A stretch of 64,000 nucleotides of DNA from the NCBI RefSeq assembly GCF_000177635.2, contig NC_014836.1, positions 1,562,001-1,626,000 of the forward strand. Reading direction: 5' to 3'. Made by a program: the position numbers and the translations under genes. Under the pieces are notes generated by a model. It ran no database searches, had not been told where the DNA came from, and saw only the letters and a list, made by a program, of their open reading frames with translations. Within the stretch, counting starts at the first letter, position 1, and each line of letters opens with the position of its first letter. Source of the stretch: Desulfurispirillum indicum S5 (GTDB lineage Bacteria > Chrysiogenota > Chrysiogenetes > Chrysiogenales > Chrysiogenaceae). Positions 1 to 7,734 of the stretch are shown piece after piece.

Positions 1-659
1 AATGGGGCTTCAAGGGTAAAGTGGAGCCACCAGCGCTCCAGTTCATCCTGCATGATTTTGATTGCTTCATCCCGGATTTGCCGAATGCGTCGATCCGACA
101 AGTTGGCCGGACCACATACCTCAATACTGCTTTTCCGAAGGTTCTCGAGTTTATGAAGAATCTCTCGCTTCTTCTTTGGTATCGCCTGTTCAAGAGCTGG
201 CATTAAGCCTGAGAGAACTTCCAGCATTTCCTGATAACTCTCCTGCTCTTCATGCTCATTTGCGCCGCTTTGATGCATGATTCTGTCGAAGTACTCGTTG
301 TTATCAACAAGTTTCTCGTTTGCTTTGTAATCGATGTTTACTTTCTCATGAAGCGCCATTTTGAAGTATTGCTCGGGCTCTTCCCTTATGATCAGAACCT
401 CGTATGCCGTAATGGTCGCTATCGACATAAAGTCTTCTTTTTCCAATCCGGAAAAATATAGTCGCCTCTTATGAAATTCTTTTTCAAGCCACTTTTCACG
501 ACGCTTGATGAACGCATTCACCCGATGCCAGTTCGTTGCAATTCGCGCAGCATTTGGGTAAATTGTTTCCGGGTGTTGTGCTACCGTACAACTCTCGTTT
601 GCGCTGGCCCCCGTCGCCAAACTTGCGGCCAGCGCATCCCTTTTTTTCAGAGTGGACAT
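1..659 (-). CDS. Sigma-factor-like protein, partial (C-terminus beyond window)
   Basis: An open frame reads leftward from an ATG at 659 (preceded by GGAGGAAGAG) to the window edge, giving about 219 residues with no stop. I see no signal peptide or membrane segment. Residues about 65-110 contain GLEKEDFMSIATITAYEVL, which recalls sigma-70 region 2, and near the visible end LSDRRIRQIRDEAIKIMQ resembles the region 4.2 helix-turn-helix (S-x-x-R-I-R-Q-I-x-x-x-A-I). The middle is acidic and unlike standard sigma factors. It could be a divergent sigma factor or a sigma-like DNA-binding protein; the family call is inferred from motif likeness only. It lies upstream of, and in the same direction as, whatever follows to the left. 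A plasmid-borne sigma factor would fit the unusual promoter class found elsewhere in this window. Confidence 0.5.
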   Translation of the reverse strand, partial: MSTLKKRDALAASLATGASANESCTVAQHPETIYPNAARIATNWHRVNAFIKRREKWLEKEFHKRRLYFSGLEKEDFMSIATITAYEVLIIREEPEQYFKMALHEKVNIDYKANEKLVDNNEYFDRIMHQSGANEHEEQESYQEMLEVLSGLMPALEQAIPKKKREILHKLENLRKSSIEVCGPANLSDRRIRQIRDEAIKIMQDELERWWLHFTLEAP

Positions 660-668
660 CTCTTCCTC

Positions 669-917
669 CTATGGTGCGCAGACATACTGCATCCGTTTCT
701 CAACTTTCCTGAAACACCACTCCGGCACCTGGTCACCAAGCTCATCTCGCAGCTTCTGCTCTATGTCAGCTTTGCGGGTTCTGCAGTTCACAGCATCGGT
801 AACCTGACAGCGCGTATAGCCATGTTTCTTTGCCCAGCTCGTAAGCGTCTCGCCTTGTAACGACAAGGCAAATGCTATATGGGCACGGCGTTTTCGTTTC
901 CATTCTTCAGATTGCAT
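669..917 (-). CDS. Small Ner/gp16-like helix-turn-helix protein
   Basis: 82-residue basic protein with an AGGGAG ribosome site 6 nt before its ATG. The N-terminus is rich in Lys/Arg. LTSWAKKHGYTRCQVTDAV (about residues 26-44) followed by a basic stretch looks like the helix-turn-helix of phage Ner/BcepMu gp16-type regulators, in which a TFADWAREHG-like helix precedes the recognition helix. It ends 9 nt before the sigma-like gene, so the two probably form one leftward unit. It is divergent from the XRE repressor at 1028, and the shared 110-bp gap probably holds operators for both. The role as a small transcription regulator is inferred. Confidence 0.6.
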   Translation of the reverse strand: MQSEEWKRKRRAHIAFALSLQGETLTSWAKKHGYTRCQVTDAVNCRTRKADIEQKLRDELGDQVPEWCFRKVEKRMQYVCAP

Positions 918-929
918 GTTATTCTCCCT

Positions 930-1006
930 TCACTCGAGTATTGCACTATGCCAGTGCGTAATATTTATGTATTTGCGTATTTTGATGTTCGCATATCGCT
1001 AAATCT
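930..1006. promoter_or_regulatory. Divergent control region with TGCGTA half-sites
   Basis: AT-rich gap between the leftward Ner-like gene and the rightward XRE repressor. It contains TGCGTAATA, TTTGCGTATTTT and CGCATAT; the last two form an inverted TGCG...CGCA pair, as expected for a dimeric repressor site. TTTGCGTA recurs upstream of both structured-RNA copies (7735, 19839) and of the marR gene (61574). Operator function is inferred. Confidence 0.4.
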
Positions 1007-1027
1007 ATGTCAAGCACTGAGGATAAA

Positions 1028-1471
1028 ATGAGTGAAATATCACGAAGAATGAAAGAGTTACGCGAAGGCCTCAACCTAAACCAAGTGAAATTCGCGAAAC
1101 TGCTTGGCACATCAAATACCATCATCAGCGACATCGAAAGAGGTTCACGCAACCCGACAATTGACCTGCTTATTAAAATTGCCAATACAGTTGAGGGCAC
1201 TGACCTGCACTGGATACTCACAGGGAAAAGGTCGCCAGCCAATCAACAAATTGACTCTGATAATGCATCTATCGAGGAATTGCTTGCTGGTTCACTTCGC
1301 ATTGACCCCGCATCTGCGAAACTCCTACTCTCTTCCCTTAAGGAAGGCCCAAAGCAGCAACTCGCATTGCTCTTCCTGAAGGCATTAAATGGCGACACGT
1401 CAGCCATGGCAGAGGTATCCGGTGCCATGAAAGCCATGGAAGCGCTTCTGCTATCCAGTCTACGGAAATAA
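1028..1471 (+). CDS. XRE-family (Cro/cI-like) repressor
   Basis: 147-residue cytosolic DNA-binding protein. Residues 1-60 form a clear XRE helix-turn-helix: ISRRMKELREGLNLNQVKFA, then KLLGTSNTIISDIERGSRNP, where the N-Q-V-K-F-A-K-L-L and I-S-D-I-E-R-G-S-R-N-P signatures are typical. The C-terminal half is helical, has no S24 peptidase Ser/Lys pair, and so is probably only a dimerisation domain. An upstream ATG at 1007 is in frame but lacks a ribosome site, while GAGG precedes the ATG at 1028. The gene ends just before a strong terminator and diverges from the Ner-like gene, as in a phage-type lysogeny switch. Autoregulation is likely but inferred. Confidence 0.85.
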   Translation: MSEISRRMKELREGLNLNQVKFAKLLGTSNTIISDIERGSRNPTIDLLIKIANTVEGTDLHWILTGKRSPANQQIDSDNASIEELLAGSLRIDPASAKLLLSSLKEGPKQQLALLFLKALNGDTSAMAEVSGAMKAMEALLLSSLRK

Positions 1472-1555
1472 AAAAAGCCCCAGGTTGCAGTAAGCATCCT
1501 GGAGCTCATCAATATTCGCAATTCCGGGAACCTCTATCCCGTCCTTTCAAAGGAA

Positions 1556-1588
1556 AACCCCGGGCCGCGATGTGCACCCGGGGTTTTT
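1556..1588. terminator. Bidirectional terminator
   Basis: Perfect stem AACCCCGGG / CCCGGGGTT around a 12-nt loop, with T runs on the right and A runs on the left. It sits between the convergent XRE gene and the frameshifted membrane-protein gene and can serve both. Confidence 0.75.
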
Positions 1589-1606
1589 GGTATTTGAGGA
1601 AAAAAT

Positions 1607-1949
1607 CTACTTTTTTAATTTATACTCACGATACCCAAGCCACACAGCTCCTGCCGCAACAAGCACCGTGGCGTATAAACCCCAGGCAGCGTTTGAGCCA
1701 AAATTAAACCAAAGCAATAAAGCGACGCCCAGGTAAACCCCCCCCGGCTACCAACTGAAGCACAGTTTGTCTGATCCAGGAAAAAACACCGTAGGCGATA
1801 GCTGCAACCAGCATCAAATAGGCGATGCCACCCACATGATGCCCTGTCTGAAACATTCCAACACCCCTCCAAACAAACTGATTCAGTGGCATAAACCACA
1901 AAACAACCCCGGCAACACTTACCAGTAAACCCTTAATCTTATTATCCAT
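1607..1949 (-). pseudogene. Small membrane protein, frameshifted at an 8-G tract
   Basis: Starts at an ATG at 1949 behind GGAGGTGATT. The first frame gives hydrophobic helices (LLVSVAGVVLWFMPL, then IAYLMLVAAIAYGVFSW) and hits a stop near 1704. Moving frame at the run of eight C on the + strand (1738-1745; eight G in the gene) restores a reading frame that continues VYLGVALLLWFNFG and ends GYREYKLKK at 1607, adding two more plausible membrane segments. The intact protein would be about 113 residues with three to four membrane spans. The break may be a mutation, a sequencing error or slipped-strand phase variation. I do not recognise the family. Confidence 0.6.
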
Positions 1950-2012
1950 GAATCACCTCCGTTGTTTTGGTTATAATGAATCACAAGAGAATTTCAAAGA
2001 AAATTTTCACAC

Positions 2013-2258
2013 TCAGCTCGCTGGAATTCCCTCCACCACAGCCTTCCCAAACACAATCCGGGCATAGCGCTCCATCTTCTCCACGCTGCTGATCCTTGGC
2101 GCCAGCGTGTGGCCTTCCTCCGGGCAATGCCACTCAAGATACTCACCCCGCTGCTGCAGGTGATAGACTCCAAAGCGAGTGCGGCAGATCAGCGGCATCT
2201 TCCTGACCGGCATACCCTGTGTCAACCTCATTCCTCTTGCTTCGACGACACTGACCAT
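2013..2258 (-). CDS. Hypothetical protein, third gene of the BRO-N operon
   Basis: 81-residue basic protein read leftward, with AGGGGGTGAT ahead of the ATG. It follows the BRO-N gene by 3 nt, so the genes are surely co-transcribed. I see no signal peptide or membrane segment. A segment LICRTRFGVYHLQQRGEYLEWHC may form a beta-rich fold. I do not recognise it. The second BRO-N operon (55.2-57.1 kb) has no counterpart for this gene. Confidence 0.55.
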   Translation of the reverse strand: MVSVVEARGMRLTQGMPVRKMPLICRTRFGVYHLQQRGEYLEWHCPEEGHTLAPRISSVEKMERYARIVFGKAVVEGIPAS

Positions 2259-2261
2259 ACA

Positions 2262-3797
2262 TCACCCCCTGGTCACTGCGCGGAGGAGCTGGGCCACACT
2301 GTCAGCCGTGAAGCCGCCATTACCCTGCTCTTCATGATTCTTCATGTAGTTTAAGTGCTTTAACACCTGACCCATTTGATCTTCCAGGGCGCTCACCCTT
2401 CGGTTAAGCCCCTCCATCCAGGGAGGAGTATCTTTGTTGATGGTCATTCGCACAAGGCTCACATGGGTTAAGTCCATCATCCGTATCAAACTCATGAGCT
2501 CACGAAACCTCCAGGCTGGAACATCACTGAGCAACTGAACATTGAAGTGCTTGCGGATTATCTTTGCCATCTCAGCAAAAACATCTTCAGCAGCAGATTG
2601 CGGCACGCATAAATTCATTACACGTTCCTTCATGGCCTTCACGGCCTCTTTTTGCTGATCCTCATTTATCGCACTGCCGAACACTTCATAGGGAAGATCC
2701 CGTTCGACCAACCTGCATTCTTCGAGCAAGTCGCAGAATTCCCGCACCGGTCCATCCATCCACTTCTTCCCGTATTCGAAAATATCAGCGGCCAGGACAA
2801 ATGTAGTCAGGACGTAGCCAACGCCGGGCACATACACCTCAGCATCACTCCGATTCGCTTCAGGAAACCATACTTTCGGCATAACTGAATTGGATTCCGT
2901 GAACTTGGCCACATCAACTTCATGGAGCCAGATTTTGCGATCAACCTGGACGTATCGAATATACTCCCGCTGCCCGTGAAAGATAATAGTCTCCACCGCC
3001 GGCAAGCAGTACTTGGGAACATACAAAGCCATAGATACAGGAAGTGCCCTCACCTTGGCGGTTTCGTCCACCTTACCAGCGGGAATGTCGATGTTGTAGT
3101 AGCGCATCATGGCCTGCGCCTGCGGCGTATCGCATTGACTGATTATCACCTGAGCCATAGCCACCGAAAACCAGGTCTGCATTCCTGGGTAGGTTTTACT
3201 CTTGGGAGTATTACGCTGCACCCAATCCACATTGACCTTGAACACATCACGATATTGCTCAAATATCCCCGCCAGCCATTCATCATAACTGACCCGGTGA
3301 GCAGCCCATATTCCAAGCGCATCGTACAGATTCCGAGCACGCACGGTGTTTGTCGAACGACTCCCAACAGTCCGGCACTCAATGATCAGCGGCGGCTCAT
3401 TGCTTTTGCTTTCGCCTCCACCTGGAGCGCTGCCCGACCCCGGCAACTCGGCATCATCCCTGTGATACGCGCCGTGGCGGCGAATACTGGGCAAAACCTC
3501 AGAAGTGACCCAGCGCTTCACCTTCTTGGCCGCCTGCGTGCGGCTCCCAAGAATCAGTGCCCACATACCGGATTCAGTGACGAAGTTTGCTTTTTGCTTA
3601 CCGCCAGGCGAAAGGGTGTAACGTACGGTTACGTCCTCGGCGTCAACCAAGTCTTTAAGCGCTTTTCTGGAGTTTGTATGTTCCAACGCAGTGCACAGAT
3701 CATTCACGTTGAACAGGGGTTCGCCATCCACAATGTCTGTGCGAACAGGTATTCCATCGTAATTAAATTCGATAGTTTGAAGATTGGTGCCACTCAT
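2262..3797 (-). CDS. BRO-N domain antirepressor-like protein
   Basis: 511 residues. The N-terminal BRO-N domain (about 8-115) shows the family order: an FxxDGxxVR-like opening, PLFNVNDLCTALEHTN, a middle VTESGMWALILGSR and RWVTSEVLPSIRRHG at the end. A linker rich in Gly/Ser/Glu follows, then a second domain beginning ARNLYDALGIWAAHRVSYDEWLAGIF, which resembles AntA/P63C-type antirepressor C-domains. Such proteins occur in phages and mobile elements and interfere with repressors or bind DNA. The ATG overlaps the preceding small gene by 4 nt and has GGAGG upstream. The whole two-gene layout and its leader recur at 55.2-57.3 kb with a diverged BRO-N protein. Confidence 0.85.
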   Translation of the reverse strand: MSGTNLQTIEFNYDGIPVRTDIVDGEPLFNVNDLCTALEHTNSRKALKDLVDAEDVTVRYTLSPGGKQKANFVTESGMWALILGSRTQAAKKVKRWVTSEVLPSIRRHGAYHRDDAELPGSGSAPGGGESKSNEPPLIIECRTVGSRSTNTVRARNLYDALGIWAAHRVSYDEWLAGIFEQYRDVFKVNVDWVQRNTPKSKTYPGMQTWFSVAMAQVIISQCDTPQAQAMMRYYNIDIPAGKVDETAKVRALPVSMALYVPKYCLPAVETIIFHGQREYIRYVQVDRKIWLHEVDVAKFTESNSVMPKVWFPEANRSDAEVYVPGVGYVLTTFVLAADIFEYGKKWMDGPVREFCDLLEECRLVERDLPYEVFGSAINEDQQKEAVKAMKERVMNLCVPQSAAEDVFAEMAKIIRKHFNVQLLSDVPAWRFRELMSLIRMMDLTHVSLVRMTINKDTPPWMEGLNRRVSALEDQMGQVLKHLNYMKNHEEQGNGGFTADSVAQLLRAVTRG

Positions 3798-4018
3798 GGC
3801 CGCACCTCCCTGGAAACCACAGGGAGCAGATCAATGACTGACGCCTGGATATCATCGCGGATATCCTGCATGATGAGCATCAGGCCGCACCTGCGAAAAT
3901 CGTTGATTTCGGTGATGTTGTCGCTGCTGAGGGCAAAGGAGAGGAAGTCGATCTTGCGGGAAACGTCTTCGAGACGAGCCAGCGGATCAGCTGGCGCAGA
4001 GGAGAGTTGTTGGGCCAT
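3794..4018 (-). CDS. Small partner of the BRO-N protein (paralogue family)
   Basis: 74 residues starting at the ATG at 4018, which has TTGGAGGTGCC upstream; a longer reading has no ribosome site. The core RLEDVSRKIDFLSFALSSDNITEINDFRRCGLMLIMQDIRDDI is helical. It resembles the gene before the second BRO-N protein (IDSVESSQQRIDFIIYALHQDLSDMTG...) and a lone copy at 60524 (KIGLVAFALGGEISSISEVDHAG...): all share an I-D/G-F-x-x-x-A-L core, a short gap and a helix ending in I/L-Q-x-E/D. Probably a small helical partner or regulator of the BRO-N protein; function unknown. Confidence 0.6.
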   Translation of the reverse strand: MAQQLSSAPADPLARLEDVSRKIDFLSFALSSDNITEINDFRRCGLMLIMQDIRDDIQASVIDLLPVVSREVRP

Positions 4019-4213
4019 GATGGCACCTCCAATGGTTTTGAGTATGCCGTCAGGTATGCGTAACGGCGGGCGCACTCACGGTCCATTGGAACCGCCCCGG
4101 TATTCCCGTAAAGGTGTTATATTTCCGGCTGTAACCCGCCAATAATGGTTGGCAGAAATAAAAAAGCCACAGCTTACGGGTGCGGATAGCCGCCAATGGT
4201 TTCGTGAGGATTT
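4019..4213 (-). promoter_or_regulatory. Structured leader of BRO-N operon, copy 1
   Basis: About 195 nt transcribed leftward ahead of the small partner gene. In RNA sense a 5' segment CCATTGG (complement of 4193-4199) pairs with a central CCAATGG (complement of 4083-4089), and the same central segment can instead pair with CCATTGG fused to the GGAGG ribosome site (complement of 4027-4036). A second helix, CCCGTAAG with CTTTACGGG, also forms. Most of this is preserved in copy 2 at 57118-57316, where the first helix changes on both strands (ACCTTAG/CTAAGGT). The mutually exclusive pairing suggests translational control. Confidence 0.6.
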
Positions 4214-4214
4214 C

Positions 4215-4244
4215 AGGATAAGTGAAAAGTGGTGGGGATGTCAA
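4215..4244 (-). promoter_or_regulatory. Sigma-70-type promoter of BRO-N operon 1
   Basis: Leftward -35 TTGACA (complement of 4239-4244) and -10 TATCCT (complement of 4215-4220), 18 bp apart. The -35 is embedded in CCCCCCTTGACATCCCC, which is identical at 57342 and nearly so at 6078, suggesting a shared operator around the -35. Confidence 0.65.
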
Positions 4245-4325
4245 GGGGGGATATGAAAGTTACATTTTAATTGCAATACTGATTGATATTACTTAACATT
4301 CAATCATAATTGCAAGGAGGAGACT

Positions 4326-5465
4326 ATGAAGAGAGTGATTATCGTTTTACTTACCCTTAGTTCTTCGCTCGCCCTTATGGGCTGCTTCAGCCCGACTACA
4401 CATCAGCGGCAGCAACAGCAGCAGTTTGCCGAGCTCATGCAAGCCCGCATGCAACAGGCCAACCAGCAGCGTTTCCAGCAGCAACAACCACCGCAACTAC
4501 AACAACCAGAATCGTTTATCACGGAAGATGAGTTGATGAATAAAATAAATCAACTCCCCGCCCTTAACAAACCCGTCACCTACCAGATCCAAAAAGCAGG
4601 CCCTATTATCAACGGTTCGCGTTACCTTGACCCAGAGGGAAATATTGAGCGAATCAGGATTGATAACCTTAGTGGTGACTCAACCTATATGATTTATGAT
4701 GGGAGAGTGGCAACTATTAAGTTCATGCGAGCAGGTACAGGCAGCCCTCCAATCACTATTGCCACTATTCAACGGCAGGTGAATGGGCAACAGCAAGTGA
4801 CGACGGTGACTGGTCAGCGATTCGTGGGAGACGATGTAATTGCACTTTCCAGGGGCTTCCTCGTGACCCGCGGTGGTTTTAATGGTTTCATTTATGAGCT
4901 TGGAAAGCCCGCTATTTCCGTGGCCATACCTGAAGACTGGAGAATTACTTCATATCAACCAGGTGAAGTACTCGAAACGCGACACCTTCTCGCCCACAAA
5001 CCAGACACTGCTCAGCAGGGATCTGTGGCATCTGTGGCAAGTGCTGTGAGGAGTTTTGGTTCTACTATCGGAGTAGCGCGACGTGATGATTTTGCTCTCA
5101 TTAATTTTGACACCGGCGCAGCCACGCTGATCAACATCAACGTTGATGCACTTGCGCGACCACTCTTTAACCAATACGGAAATCCTGACTACGAGCACAT
5201 TCGCTGGCGGCTCGACTGGTACAACACTGAGGAACTTGGCCCAGTGCTCCTCTCAAGGGAAGACGGGACGCGTGCTTTTGCCACAATACTTAACACAAAT
5301 GAGCAACATGTGATTTTTGAACGGAGAATGGGAATCAACTGGATGGTAGCTAAAAGAACACCCAATGGAGGCATTGAAGTAGTGGCCCGGTTAGGCCTAC
5401 AAGATAATGTCATCCCCGATCTCGTATCTCACCTTCAATCATCAAGTGAATTAGCTGCAGAATAG
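4326..5465 (+). CDS. Gln-rich outer-membrane lipoprotein, unknown function
   Basis: 379 residues with a type II signal peptide: MKRVIIVLLTLSSSLALMGC, with the lipobox LMGC placing the lipidated Cys at residue 20. Residues 28-65 are a Gln-rich low-complexity stretch (QRQQQQQFAEL, RFQQQQPPQLQQP). The rest (about 75-375) is a periplasmic beta-rich domain with a repeated feel (IAIPEDWRITSYQPGEVLE, DFALINFDTGAATLININ) but no family I recognise. AAGGAGGAG precedes the ATG and a good terminator follows, so this is probably a single-gene unit. A cell-envelope or entry-exclusion role would be a guess. Confidence 0.75.
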   Translation: MKRVIIVLLTLSSSLALMGCFSPTTHQRQQQQQFAELMQARMQQANQQRFQQQQPPQLQQPESFITEDELMNKINQLPALNKPVTYQIQKAGPIINGSRYLDPEGNIERIRIDNLSGDSTYMIYDGRVATIKFMRAGTGSPPITIATIQRQVNGQQQVTTVTGQRFVGDDVIALSRGFLVTRGGFNGFIYELGKPAISVAIPEDWRITSYQPGEVLETRHLLAHKPDTAQQGSVASVASAVRSFGSTIGVARRDDFALINFDTGAATLININVDALARPLFNQYGNPDYEHIRWRLDWYNTEELGPVLLSREDGTRAFATILNTNEQHVIFERRMGINWMVAKRTPNGGIEVVARLGLQDNVIPDLVSHLQSSSELAAE

Positions 5466-5485
5466 ACACTGAAAACGCCCATTTT

Positions 5486-5518
5486 CTCCCCAGTAGGTGC
5501 CCCGCTGGGGAGTTTTTA
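5486..5518 (+). terminator. Rho-independent terminator
   Basis: Stem CTCCCCAG/CTGGGGAG with an 11-nt loop followed by TTTTTATA, 21 nt after the lipoprotein stop. Confidence 0.8.
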
Positions 5519-5544
5519 TAATCCCAGTTCCCTATGGTAATTGA

Positions 5545-5865
5545 TCAGGTGGAGTGCCGATACTCTTTTCTTGATAGGATGTTTTGATTATTGGCTTTTG
5601 CAGCCTGAATATATGTCTCTACGTACTTCTCGAATTTTGTTGCGATAAAGTGCGCCTTCCCGGTCAACCTGGAATGCTCCGAAGCAGGTATTTTGAATGA
5701 TTCAGAGGATATATACTGTTGATTGGAGATATAAAGAGCCTTCGAGAAATCTAACCCCTTCTGCTCACCATGAACTGTGAAATAGGCAGCTTTATGCTTT
5801 ATTGATGTCCTCAGCGGGATTGCGAAAGTCGAGGTGAGAGTTGTCATTGTAAAATGAGAAATCAA
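5545..5865 (-). CDS. Hypothetical protein with long structured leader
   Basis: About 100-106 residues; either a TTG at 5865 after AAGAAAG or an ATG at 5847 may be the start, neither with a strong ribosome site. The protein is soluble and basic; a helix near the end (FEKYVETYIQAAKANNQNIL) may be a coiled segment. I do not recognise it. It is transcribed from a TTGACA promoter at 6054-6083 through a roughly 190-nt leader with two tandem repeats and a terminator-like hairpin, so its expression may be controlled by attenuation. Confidence 0.45.
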   Translation of the reverse strand: MISHFTMTTLTSTFAIPLRTSIKHKAAYFTVHGEQKGLDFSKALYISNQQYISSESFKIPASEHSRLTGKAHFIATKFEKYVETYIQAAKANNQNILSRKEYRHST

Positions 5866-5900
5866 GCTTTCTTAACTGCATTTTTTCACCACATAAATAG

Positions 5901-5929
5901 AAAAGCCCCCGATAAAGGAGGCTTTCCCG
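5901..5929 (-). terminator. Terminator-like hairpin in leader
   Basis: AAAGCCCCC-gataaa-GGAGGCTTT. On the minus strand it is followed by TTTTCTATTT, so it could stop leftward transcription before the 5865 gene (attenuator). It can equally act weakly on the plus strand. Confidence 0.45.
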
Positions 5930-5967
5930 ACAGGTAACTCTGTTTGGGGCTTTCATTATTTAAAGTG

Positions 5968-6050
5968 GGGTGCCCCTGCCGCCACTTACATTCTGTTTGG
6001 AACTTTCTTTTTTTAAGGTGGGGCGCTCCTACCACCACGGCCTGTCTGTA
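5968..6050 (-). repeat. Tandem repeat in leader, two units of about 57 bp
   Basis: Read leftward, two units of the form GTGGYGGYAGGRGC-RCCCCACYTTAAA...AAAG-TCCAAACAGA follow each other (the second ends near 5940). Each contains a GTGG...CCAC hairpin. They lie between the -10 (TAGATT, 6054-6059) and the attenuator-like hairpin. Confidence 0.5.
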
Positions 6051-6053
6051 TGT

Positions 6054-6083
6054 AATCTAGGAAAAGAGTCAGGGGATGTCAAG
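6054..6083 (-). promoter_or_regulatory. Leftward promoter sharing the BRO-N -35 context
   Basis: -35 TTGACA (complement 6078-6083), 18-bp spacer, -10 TAGATT (complement 6054-6059). The flanks CCCCCC before and TCCCC after the -35 match the two BRO-N promoters, and the upstream AGTTATAT matches that at 57355. Confidence 0.55.
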
Positions 6084-6126
6084 GGGGGAGTTATATGCTG
6101 ACTATCCAACACTGCTCGTTAGCAGG

Positions 6127-6909
6127 CTAAGATAACTGGGCTTCTTCATCCAAGGGTTTTCGCAGTTTAACCCATCCGTTTATCGTTGGCTTATAACCGT
6201 CTGGCCCATCAGCGATCTCGAAAAACAGCTTTCTGTAGGCATTTATCAGGCGCTTGGCATAATCGTCGTGACGCTTCCCGATAGTTGCACATTCGTATTG
6301 CCTTAACTGTCGCAGCTTGTTTAAGGATGCCCCGGAGGCCTTATGGATTTCACGAATAATAAGTATTTTATAGATATCCAGCGCCCCTCGAAAAAGGTGA
6401 TTGAATCCACGCTGCACGTTGCTGCTGAACTTACATTTATCCCCAGGTAAGGCAGCCCAGGCTGAAACCATATGCGATAAAAAATTATGAAATTCCGTCA
6501 GCGGATCAGGGAAGTATTTACTGTTTTCATAATAGAGACTGATGGTGGTATAAGCCTCGTAAAACAGATGGAATATTTCATTTTTATGACTATCTGTAAA
6601 CTCAAGCGCAATGGTTCGGCTGTTATCATCATCTACAACATCGTTTATCTTGATATGAAGAGACTCTATTTTCCACTGACTCTTTTGAACAGCATCAACG
6701 AACCCCTGTAGCTCTGATTGGTGAAACCGCCCTGAATCAAGTAGAATCTTGAGTTTGAAAAGGAAGCCTTCTGTTGCCAGGAAATTTCTACCCGCCGTGA
6801 AATAAGAGATAAGCTCGCGTTCCATGAACTTCGCAAAATAATATAAATAAAAAGCCAGCCCCCGAGGGCAAAGCCTAGGAGCTGGCACGGTTTGATTTTC
6901 TTGAGTCAC
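6127..6909 (-). CDS. Hypothetical protein, second gene of a two-gene unit
   Basis: 260 residues from a GTG at 6909 that overlaps the stop of the upstream gene (GTGA), with GGAGG 11 nt before. The sequence is helical and rich in aromatic residues (LAFYLYYFAKFMERELISYF near the start, LFRGALDIYKILIIREIHKASG near residue 175) but shows no signal peptide or metal motif. I do not recognise it; an all-helical DNA- or membrane-associated protein is possible. Confidence 0.55.
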   Translation of the reverse strand: MTQENQTVPAPRLCPRGLAFYLYYFAKFMERELISYFTAGRNFLATEGFLFKLKILLDSGRFHQSELQGFVDAVQKSQWKIESLHIKINDVVDDDNSRTIALEFTDSHKNEIFHLFYEAYTTISLYYENSKYFPDPLTEFHNFLSHMVSAWAALPGDKCKFSSNVQRGFNHLFRGALDIYKILIIREIHKASGASLNKLRQLRQYECATIGKRHDDYAKRLINAYRKLFFEIADGPDGYKPTINGWVKLRKPLDEEAQLS

Positions 6910-7130
6910 CGACCAGTATCCTCCAGATAGTCTCTGTAGGAATACCCTTCCACTAGGCGGCGGGTAGCCTGGCGAATATTCTCATCTGGAAACTCGGTTA
7001 CAGCACCCGCCACATTACCCTTACCAGGCCTGTTGAAATACTCAGGTTCACGATCTGCACCCTGAAACATGACATCATGCTCGCCAAGAGCATACTTGCC
7101 GCCATGGTTTGGGAGAGGAATCATGCCCAT
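6906..7130 (-). CDS. Hypothetical small protein
   Basis: 74 residues. Three in-frame ATGs lie close together; the one at 7130 has AAGGAG at the right distance. The protein is rich in Gly/Asn/Asp at the N-terminus (PLPNHGGKYALGEHDVMFQG) with a helical, charged C-terminus (NIRQATRRLVEGYSYRDYLED). It overlaps the next gene by 4 nt, so translation is coupled. Function unknown. Confidence 0.5.
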   Translation of the reverse strand: MGMIPLPNHGGKYALGEHDVMFQGADREPEYFNRPGKGNVAGAVTEFPDENIRQATRRLVEGYSYRDYLEDTGR

Positions 7131-7548
7131 ACACATCTCCTTCTACTGTTTTACGAGTGGATTCATCCCTTAAATTGTTATGTGCCCACACTGGACTACA
7201 AAAATGTAGCTTAAGAATCTACATCATCAACGGTGTTGTTGCAATAGTGAAGTGTGTATTTACTGTCACATAATTTCCAGAAAACCCTGACAGTAGCAGG
7301 GTAATCCGGTCGTGGGTCTCCGCTGTGTTGCCGGTGAGTAGTTTGATAGTTTACGTTGATATAGATTTTTTTAATTGACAAGTTCAAGTGATGAGATTTT
7401 TCAGAGCAAAACGCTATTCACATAACCGGAAACATCACCCGATTAAAGCAGCAGCATCTTCGTAAATCCGCAACCAACCAGTATTTCAACATCATTTCAA
7501 CACTAAAACCCACAAAAGTTGTGGAAAACGCATTAGTTAAGGCTAACA
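7131..7548. other. Non-coding stretch leading to the iterons
   Basis: No supported gene. AT-rich and stop-rich in all frames. It runs from the leftward hypothetical gene to the iteron-like repeats; TTGTGGAAAA near 7518 resembles a loose DnaA box. I see nothing else. Confidence 0.5.
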
Positions 7549-7549
7549 T

Positions 7550-7606
7550 GTGTACTCAGCCGACGTTTTTGTGTACTCAGCCGACCTTTTAGTGTATTCA
7601 GCCGAC
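7550..7606. repeat. Three iteron-like direct repeats, 21-bp period (candidate oriV)
   Basis: GTGTACTCAGCCGAC begins at 7550 and 7571, and GTGTATTCAGCCGAC at 7592: three 15-bp units spaced exactly 21 bp (two helical turns). DnaA-box-like TTTTCCACA follows at about 7618, then a tandem AAAGCTATTATT pair (7674-7698) and a very AT-rich tract to 7750. Iterons plus DnaA box plus an AT-rich unwinding region is the usual layout of a theta origin; the matching initiator gene is not in this window. Confidence 0.55.
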
Positions 7607-7734
7607 CGGAAAAACAGTTTTCCACAGGATAAACCACTGCAAAAAAACCATGTTACTTTTTACGCAATCTCCTAAAGCTATTATTAAAGCTATTATTAAA
7701 GAAAAGAGCAAGAACCATGCCAAATATTCATGTT

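Noticed and set aside
2922-4145. 407-codon frame on the + strand
   Set aside because: Antisense to the BRO-N gene and its leader; no ribosome site and no domain, while the opposite strand has a clear family.
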